Origin: Acidimicrobiia bacterium
GTDB taxonomy: Bacteria; Acidobacteriota; Vicinamibacteria; Vicinamibacterales; UBA2999
Assembly (NCBI GenBank): GCA_016871275.1
Contig: VFZG01000004.1
Location: forward strand, 1 to 64,000
Direction of reading: 5' to 3'
DNA length: 64,000 nt
Each line of letters begins with the position of its first letter. Position 1 is the stretch's first letter. Below the pieces are notes generated by a model. That model ran no database searches. It worked only from the letters and a program-made list of their open reading frames with translations, and had not been told where the DNA came from. The position numbers and the translations under genes are program-made. Positions 55,378 to 64,000 of this stretch are shown here, piece by piece.

Positions 55378-55482
55378 CGCGGGCTCATCTGCAGAGCCGT
55401 CCTCCAAACTGTCTCCACGCTCAGACACGCCGAGCGTCTTCGAACGGCAACGGAAGTGACTGACTCGCTTCGAATCGAAAAG

Positions 55483-56127
55483 CTATTGAGAAGCGGAGAT
55501 TGAGTGCTGCCCGGAGTGGGTCGTATCGGACGTCTCGGCTTCACCAATTTCAGGGAAATCGTTTCGAGTAAACACCGCTTGATAGTTTGGAGCCTTTGCC
55601 TTGATTCTGGCGGCTCCGTTGTCCTCAAGACGATCCATGAGGACAATCACACCAACCACATTGCAGCCGATCTCGCGAACTGCATCGATCGCTTCAATAG
55701 TTGAACGGCCAGTCGTCACCACGTCATCCACGATCACAACAGGAGTCCCCTGCGGTGGCGCATTCGCAACCCGATCCTTCAAACCGTGGGCCTTTTGCTT
55801 ATCGCGAACAAGAAATGATTCGACATGAACATCGCGCTCGCGACAGCGCATCATCATCGAAACGACAATCGGATCGGCCCCGACTGTCAGCCCTCCAACG
55901 GCACGAACCGGACCGGGAACGTTTTTCAGCTTGTCAAGGAATGCATCCGCCACCAGGGACGCGCCATCAGAACTCAACGTAACCGGCTTGCAGTTGAAGA
56001 AGAACTTCGATTTGCTGCCGGTACTGAGAGTGAACCACTCGCCCGGCTTCGCAATGCGAAGCGCCCGAGTGGCTAGCAGGTCACGAAGAGTTTCTTTCAT
56101 TGATGGCTCAAAGCAAAAACTCTTCAT
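55483..56127 (-). CDS. pyrE: Orotate phosphoribosyltransferase
   Basis: 214 residues. It joins orotate and PRPP to make OMP in pyrimidine synthesis. The PRPP-binding signature VVIVDDVVTTGRST is at about residues 129-142, with RALRIAKPGEWFTLSTG near the N-terminus and the catalytic loop lysines in SFLVRDKQKAHG. The ATG at 56127 has AGGAAGGA seven to eight bases upstream; an ATG nine codons later would also work. It stands alone between the taurine island and unrelated genes. Its base composition looks less GC-rich than its neighbours. Confidence 0.95.
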   Translation of the reverse strand: MKSFCFEPSMKETLRDLLATRALRIAKPGEWFTLSTGSKSKFFFNCKPVTLSSDGASLVADAFLDKLKNVPGPVRAVGGLTVGADPIVVSMMMRCRERDVHVESFLVRDKQKAHGLKDRVANAPPQGTPVVIVDDVVTTGRSTIEAIDAVREIGCNVVGVIVLMDRLEDNGAARIKAKAPNYQAVFTRNDFPEIGEAETSDTTHSGQHSISASQ

Positions 56128-56163
56128 GTTAGATCCTTCCTGCGATTAGCGCCAGGAGACGTG

Positions 56164-56191
56164 ATTATAGCCCGGTTCGACTTGGGGTCAA
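56164..56191 (-). promoter_or_regulatory. Sigma-70-type promoter of pyrE
   Basis: On the minus strand TTGACC, a 16-base spacer and a perfect TATAAT, with the -10 ending 36 bases before the pyrE ATG. Only one base of twelve differs from consensus. Confidence 0.8.
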
Positions 56192-56558
56192 GAAAATCCC
56201 GGACCCAACAGGCAACGCCGCGGTCGCGAAAGTGCCGGCGCTGGTGAAGGAGATGGTCGGGAGTGGCGCGATCGTCCCGACCATCAAACCTGTGCCGAAG
56301 GGTTAGTAGGTGCGGACCTTCTTGCCGGCGGCCGAAGTATGCGGACAACGGCCGCGCCAGGACGCAAGCAGAGCCGGATGCCTCTTTCGCCGAATACCGC
56401 CGCCGCATGGGGTGGAGAGGCGCGATCGACCTGATGCGCGACCAGATTGAGGCGCGGTCGAAGAACCTGCTGCGCTCCTGCGTGTCGCGCGAGTCAGCGG
56501 TCTACAAGGCGACCAAACACCGCTACCATCGGCTGCGCCGCCTCTGACGGCGCTGTGA
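56192..56558. other. Gene-poor interval with possible gene debris
   Basis: No complete gene is convincing here. On the plus strand a short frame ending at about 56307 reads TGNAAVAKVPALVKEMVGSG then AIVPTIKPVPKG and stops. This looks like a protein tail without a start, and its beginning overlaps the pyrE promoter. A later plus frame of 94 codons (56263-56547), rich in Arg and Ser, has no recognisable motif. I read the interval as remnants of a deleted gene. Confidence 0.35.
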
Positions 56559-58355
56559 CTACGGCGTCAGGGTGGTGCGCACCGTCATGCGGTTCTCGGT
56601 GGCCCGGCTGAAGAACGCCGGGAACTCCTCTCGCATGCGTGCCAGCGAGCGCAGATCGCGCAGCCGCAGCTGCTCGATGTTGGACGGGCGGCTGATGTAG
56701 ATGTAGGCCTGGCGAATCTGCCGCGGCGCATCAGCCGCCGCGGGCACACGCGGCCCCATGGCGTCGATCACATCCTGGATGAGGACCTCACGCCGCGTAC
56801 CGGTGATGCTGACGCCGGGCTCCGGTCCGTCTTCGCGATTGTGGCTGGAGATCGGTGACTCGATGTAAAACCACGCCGGGACTTCGTCTGGTGTGGCCAG
56901 GCCCATGGCGTAGAGGTCGAGCCGGCTGAATTTCTCGGACGCCGACGTGGTCCGGAACTGACCGCCGCCCAGGTCCTGGATCTCGTTGCCTTCCATCACC
57001 GAACCGTCGGTGTCGACAAAGAAGCTCCAGTGCGCCAGCTGCCGCCCGAGCAGCGCGTCCGACGCCTGTCGATCGGCGTTGCGGAATCGCAGTCTCGTCA
57101 GCCACTTGTGACCGGTTTCGTGCGCCAGCACGCCCAGCGGGCTCGAGCCGCCGAGCGAGCGCGAGGTCGGCGACTCGCCGTACTTCGCCACGCGATCCAT
57201 GTTCAGCACCCCCTCCAGGGTGCCGCCGCTGCCGAGCTGCGAGGCGAAATCGAACCGCTGCAGCCCAATGCCGGTGATGGTGTTCTTCACCGGCGCGTGA
57301 AACGCGAACGCGTCGGTCATCACGCCAATGTCGGTCCAAAACACCAGTTGCTCGAAGTCGTCGGCGTGGGCGGCGTAGAACCGTCTCGCGGCCGCGACCA
57401 AGTCCAGCGACGGCGACGAAATGAACTGTTCGCCGAAGGCCGGGCCGGCCGCCGGCGCCGCGGTGGCGGCGCTGAGGTCGGTGGGGTTGAACAGCTCGGT
57501 GCGTCCGGGCGACAGCGCGACAATGCCGTCGCGCAGTGTCGCGGTGCCGAAACGAAACTCGATGGCACCGTCCGGAAGCAACGACGCCTGCGTGGTCATC
57601 GTCAGGGGCGAATCAAATCCCGGCACGCTGCACCAGGTCACGGTCATCGCCTCCGGCGCGCTGGCCAGGAACACGCCTCCGCCGACGGAGGGATCGAGGT
57701 CGGCAAAGAACGGCGCAATGCGGGGCACGCCGGTCGTGAGCCGGGTCACGCTGCGCTCGGTGGACTCGTGGTCCGCCTCTTCGAACGTGATGTTGCCGTC
57801 GGAATTCACGAACAGCGCTGTGAAACGGCGGCCGAAAAACGGAAAAGAAAACGGAATCGTGGTCGATGCCGTCGAGGCGTCGTCTCCAAGTTGGAGCGCC
57901 TGCCCGAGCGGCGCACGGAATTCGGCTCCGGCCCTCGCAATCGAGTAGCTGTCGCCCGATGGCTCGAAGCGCAATCCCGAGTTCGCGAGATCGAAGCTGT
58001 TCGCCTGGATGACGAGATCGCCGTTGCGGTCTTCGAGGATCGCGATCTGGTTGTCGTCGCGATCGGCCATCGCCCGCACGGTGGCGGCCGCACGCCCGGC
58101 CCGCCGTGCGTTGGCCGCCGACGACAGATGGAGGAGATCCCGCACGTCGCGCGAGTCATTCCCGAAATGGCCGACTTTCTCCGGTGCCGCCGCCGCTCGG
58201 GCGACTCGAATCGGCACGTCGGCCAGCGCCGTCGCACAGGGATTCTCCGCCTGCGTCAGCGCCGGGATGGGCGGCCAGGCGACAATCGTGGCGAGTGCAA
58301 TAGTGAGAACGGCGAACCGGCGTGGAAGACTCAAGACGGCCCATCTTATCGGCAC
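56559..58355 (-). CDS. Secreted hypothetical protein with HExxH motif
   Basis: 598 residues from a GTG at 58355, with a hydrophobic leader (RFAVLTIALATIVAWPP). I do not recognise a named family. A beta-rich middle (TIPFSFPFFGRRFTALFVNS, FRFGTATLRDGIVALSPG) resembles a nidogen-like lectin fold. It is followed by a probable metal site, HETGHKW, at residues 412-418, with EGNEIQDLGGG and FSRLDLYAMGL further on. The HExxH suggests a peptidase, but no third ligand is obvious. It may be an exported or surface-attached protease of unknown target. Confidence 0.7.
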   Translation of the reverse strand: MPIRWAVLSLPRRFAVLTIALATIVAWPPIPALTQAENPCATALADVPIRVARAAAAPEKVGHFGNDSRDVRDLLHLSSAANARRAGRAAATVRAMADRDDNQIAILEDRNGDLVIQANSFDLANSGLRFEPSGDSYSIARAGAEFRAPLGQALQLGDDASTASTTIPFSFPFFGRRFTALFVNSDGNITFEEADHESTERSVTRLTTGVPRIAPFFADLDPSVGGGVFLASAPEAMTVTWCSVPGFDSPLTMTTQASLLPDGAIEFRFGTATLRDGIVALSPGRTELFNPTDLSAATAAPAAGPAFGEQFISSPSLDLVAAARRFYAAHADDFEQLVFWTDIGVMTDAFAFHAPVKNTITGIGLQRFDFASQLGSGGTLEGVLNMDRVAKYGESPTSRSLGGSSPLGVLAHETGHKWLTRLRFRNADRQASDALLGRQLAHWSFFVDTDGSVMEGNEIQDLGGGQFRTTSASEKFSRLDLYAMGLATPDEVPAWFYIESPISSHNREDGPEPGVSITGTRREVLIQDVIDAMGPRVPAAADAPRQIRQAYIYISRPSNIEQLRLRDLRSLARMREEFPAFFSRATENRMTVRTTLTP

Positions 58356-58413
58356 TTCGTTGCCGCCGCGTGCGTCGCCGGATGCCGTCGGATCGGCGCC
58401 CGGGAACCATGTG

Positions 58414-58446
58414 TAGACGCTCTACGTGTCGACCGTAGACCGTCTA
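58414..58446. promoter_or_regulatory. 33-base near-perfect palindrome between gltD and the HExxH gene
   Basis: TAGACGCTCTACG and CGTAGACCGTCTA are inverted (12 of 13 pairs) around TGTCGAC, whose core GTCGAC is itself palindromic. It starts 59 bases upstream of the GTG of the secreted protein gene and lies 106 bases past the gltD stop. It could be a large dimer operator or a transcript hairpin; no T run follows. Confidence 0.5.
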
Positions 58447-58551
58447 GCAGATGGTTTTCACAGCGCACCCTTGTCACCAGGCTGGCATCGCGAAACGACG
58501 GCGCCAGTGTAGAGGCTGTCGGGCAGTCAGGCTGCCCGCCTGCCCGCCCGC

Positions 58552-59924
58552 CTAGCGGCGGCTCAGATACCGATCAACAGAAGCGGCTGCGCGGCGGCCG
58601 TCGTCAATGGCCCACACAATCAAGGATTGGCCTCTCTGCATGTCTCCCGCAGCAAACACCCCAGCAACGCTGCTCATCCATTGATCGTCGCGCCAGACGT
58701 GGCCGCGCTCCGTCAGCTTCACATTCAGGTCAGTCAGCAGCGGGCTCTTTTCCGGCCCGGTAAACCCCATGGCGAGCAGCACGAGGTCGGCCCGCATTTC
58801 GAACGCTGCGCCATCAGCCAGTCGTTGTCCGTGCAAGGTCCGAACGTGGCCGTCGACTCCCCTGAGTTCGGTGGTCGAGACTTCGTACACGCGAGCGCCG
58901 CCCTCTTCGTGGGCCGATGAGGTGCGGAAGACGTGCGGCCATTGCGGCCACGGATTGCCGGACGCCCGCTGCGGCGGCGGCATTGGCATCAGCTCGAGCT
59001 GCGACACCGAGAGCGCTCCCTGGCGATGGGCGGTGCCGAGGCAGTCCGCGCCGGTATCGCCGCCGCCGATGATGACCACGTATCTGCCAGCGGCGCTGAT
59101 CCGGGGCACCTCACCGCCCTCACAGTGGCGATTCTGTTGCGTGAGGTAGTCCAAGGCGAAGTGGACACCGTTGAGATCGCGGCCGGGGACCGCTAGATCG
59201 CGCGGCTGTCCCGCGCCGCCGGCGAGCAACACCGCGTCGAACTCGCGCCTCAGATCCTGCGCGCTCACGTCGTTGCCCACGTCGACACGCGTACGGAAGA
59301 CCACGCCTTCCGCGGTCAGCAGATCGAGGCGGCGATTCAGGACGCGTTTTTCGAGTTTGAATTCGGGGATGCCGTAGCGGAGCAGCCCGCCGATGCGGTC
59401 TGACCTCTCGAACACCGTCACGCTGTGACCGGAGCGATTCAGTTGCGCGGCGGCCGCCAGCCCGGCGGGCCCTGAGCCGACGATGGCGACCTTCTTCCAG
59501 GTGCGCGTGGGCGGCGGCGCGGGAACAATCCAGCCCTCGTCGAACGCGCGGTCGACAATCGCCAGCTCGATCGACTTGATGGTGACCGCATCCTTGTTGA
59601 TGCCGAGCACGCACGAGCCTTCGCACGGGGCCGGGCACAGCAGGCCCGTGAACTCCGGGAAATCGTTGGTGATGTGCAGGCGCTCGATCGCCGCCCGCCA
59701 GTTGTCGCGATACACCAGGTCGTTCCAGTCGGGGATCAGGTTGCCGAGCGGGCAGCCCTGGTGGCAGAACGGAATGCCGCAATCCATGCAACGCGACGCC
59801 TGGCGCGTGAGTTCGTCGGCCGGATATGCGTAGTAGACGTGCCGGAAGTCACCGATCCGCTCTGCGGCCGGGCGCGCCGGCGGCTTGACGCGGTCGTGCT
59901 CGATGAAGCCAGTCGCCTTGCCCA

Positions 59925-59925
<1 letters not shown>
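58552..59925 (-). CDS. gltD: Glutamate synthase (NADPH) small subunit
   Basis: 457 residues. It passes electrons from NADPH through FAD and iron-sulfur clusters to GltB. N-terminal cysteines Cys46, Cys49, Cys54 and Cys58 (RCMDCGIPFCHQGCP) and a second set in LCPAPCEGSC bind the clusters. The FAD site reads VGSGPAGLAAAAQL with GGLLRYGIPEFKLEK, and the NADPH site VVIIGGGDTGADCLG. The ATG shares one base with the gltB stop (TAATG), so translation is coupled. Confidence 0.96.

Positions 59926-64000
<4,075 letters not shown>

Noticed and set aside
55382-55398. GGCTC/GAGCC hairpin between pta and pyrE
   Set aside because: A five-pair stem without T run is too weak to call a terminator.
56263-56547. 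94-codon plus-strand frame
   Set aside because: Arg/Ser-rich translation, no motif, no ribosome binding site; treated as non-coding debris.

Overview
The window is a dense, GC-rich bacterial chromosome segment. I see no prophage, insertion sequence, CRISPR array or rRNA. The gene content fits an Acidobacteriota genome, most likely a Vicinamibacteria-type heterotroph. The signs are Oar-like TonB receptors with an N-terminal carboxypeptidase-regulatory domain, a large exported DUF5117-type metalloprotease, an exported S9 peptidase, PIG-L deacetylase, D-aminoacylase and PQQ sugar dehydrogenase, a relic of an ADOP-type MacB permease, and short dispersed inverted repeats (one after a tRNA, two fused to gene ends). 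The phylum call is inference, because there is no rRNA here.

Layout. 1-22.4 kb is a mosaic of short units on both strands: exported hydrolases, a CPA2 antiporter, an acyl-CoA ligase, an amino-acid permease, a kynurenine operon (kynB-kynU-symporter), a second Na+/solute symporter, mutM, an alpha/beta hydrolase, a membrane-anchored spermidine-synthase-like protein and a GlcG/HbpS-like protein. 22.4-23.1 kb holds tRNA-Gln(CTG) with a consensus promoter, a nested palindromic repeat and a decayed GIY-YIG reading frame. 23.1-26.6 kb is a coupled operon of PfkB kinase, GH4 enzyme and APC permease. 26.5-37.3 kb is an inositol-type catabolic block: iolE-like, transaldolase-family and iolD genes overlap on the minus strand, followed by a TonB receptor and a PIG-L/amidotransferase-like protein, with iolB divergent.

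37.4-55.4 kb is the most interesting part: an apparently self-contained taurine (aminosulfonate) utilisation island. On the minus strand are tauR (MocR family), vapBC, a class III aminotransferase (tpa-like) and two TonB receptors. On the plus strand is a five-gene operon: two tandem exported amidohydrolases, xsc, an APC permease and pta. The predicted chemistry is taurine to sulfoacetaldehyde (Tpa), then to acetyl phosphate and sulfite (Xsc), then to acetyl-CoA (Pta). I found a repeated two-part motif, CAASTGGTMT then 14-15 bases then GAASTGGATCTTG, upstream of three units: tpa, the TonB pair and the amidohydrolase-xsc-pta operon. In each case it points toward the gene it precedes. It is a strong candidate for the TauR operator. 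The pairing of exported amidohydrolases and TonB receptors with Tpa/Xsc/Pta suggests use of conjugated taurine or related amides.

55.5-64 kb holds pyrE with a near-consensus promoter, a secreted HExxH protein and gltBD (glutamate synthase). gltB runs off the right edge, and its 3' end has been extended by a dispersed repeat.
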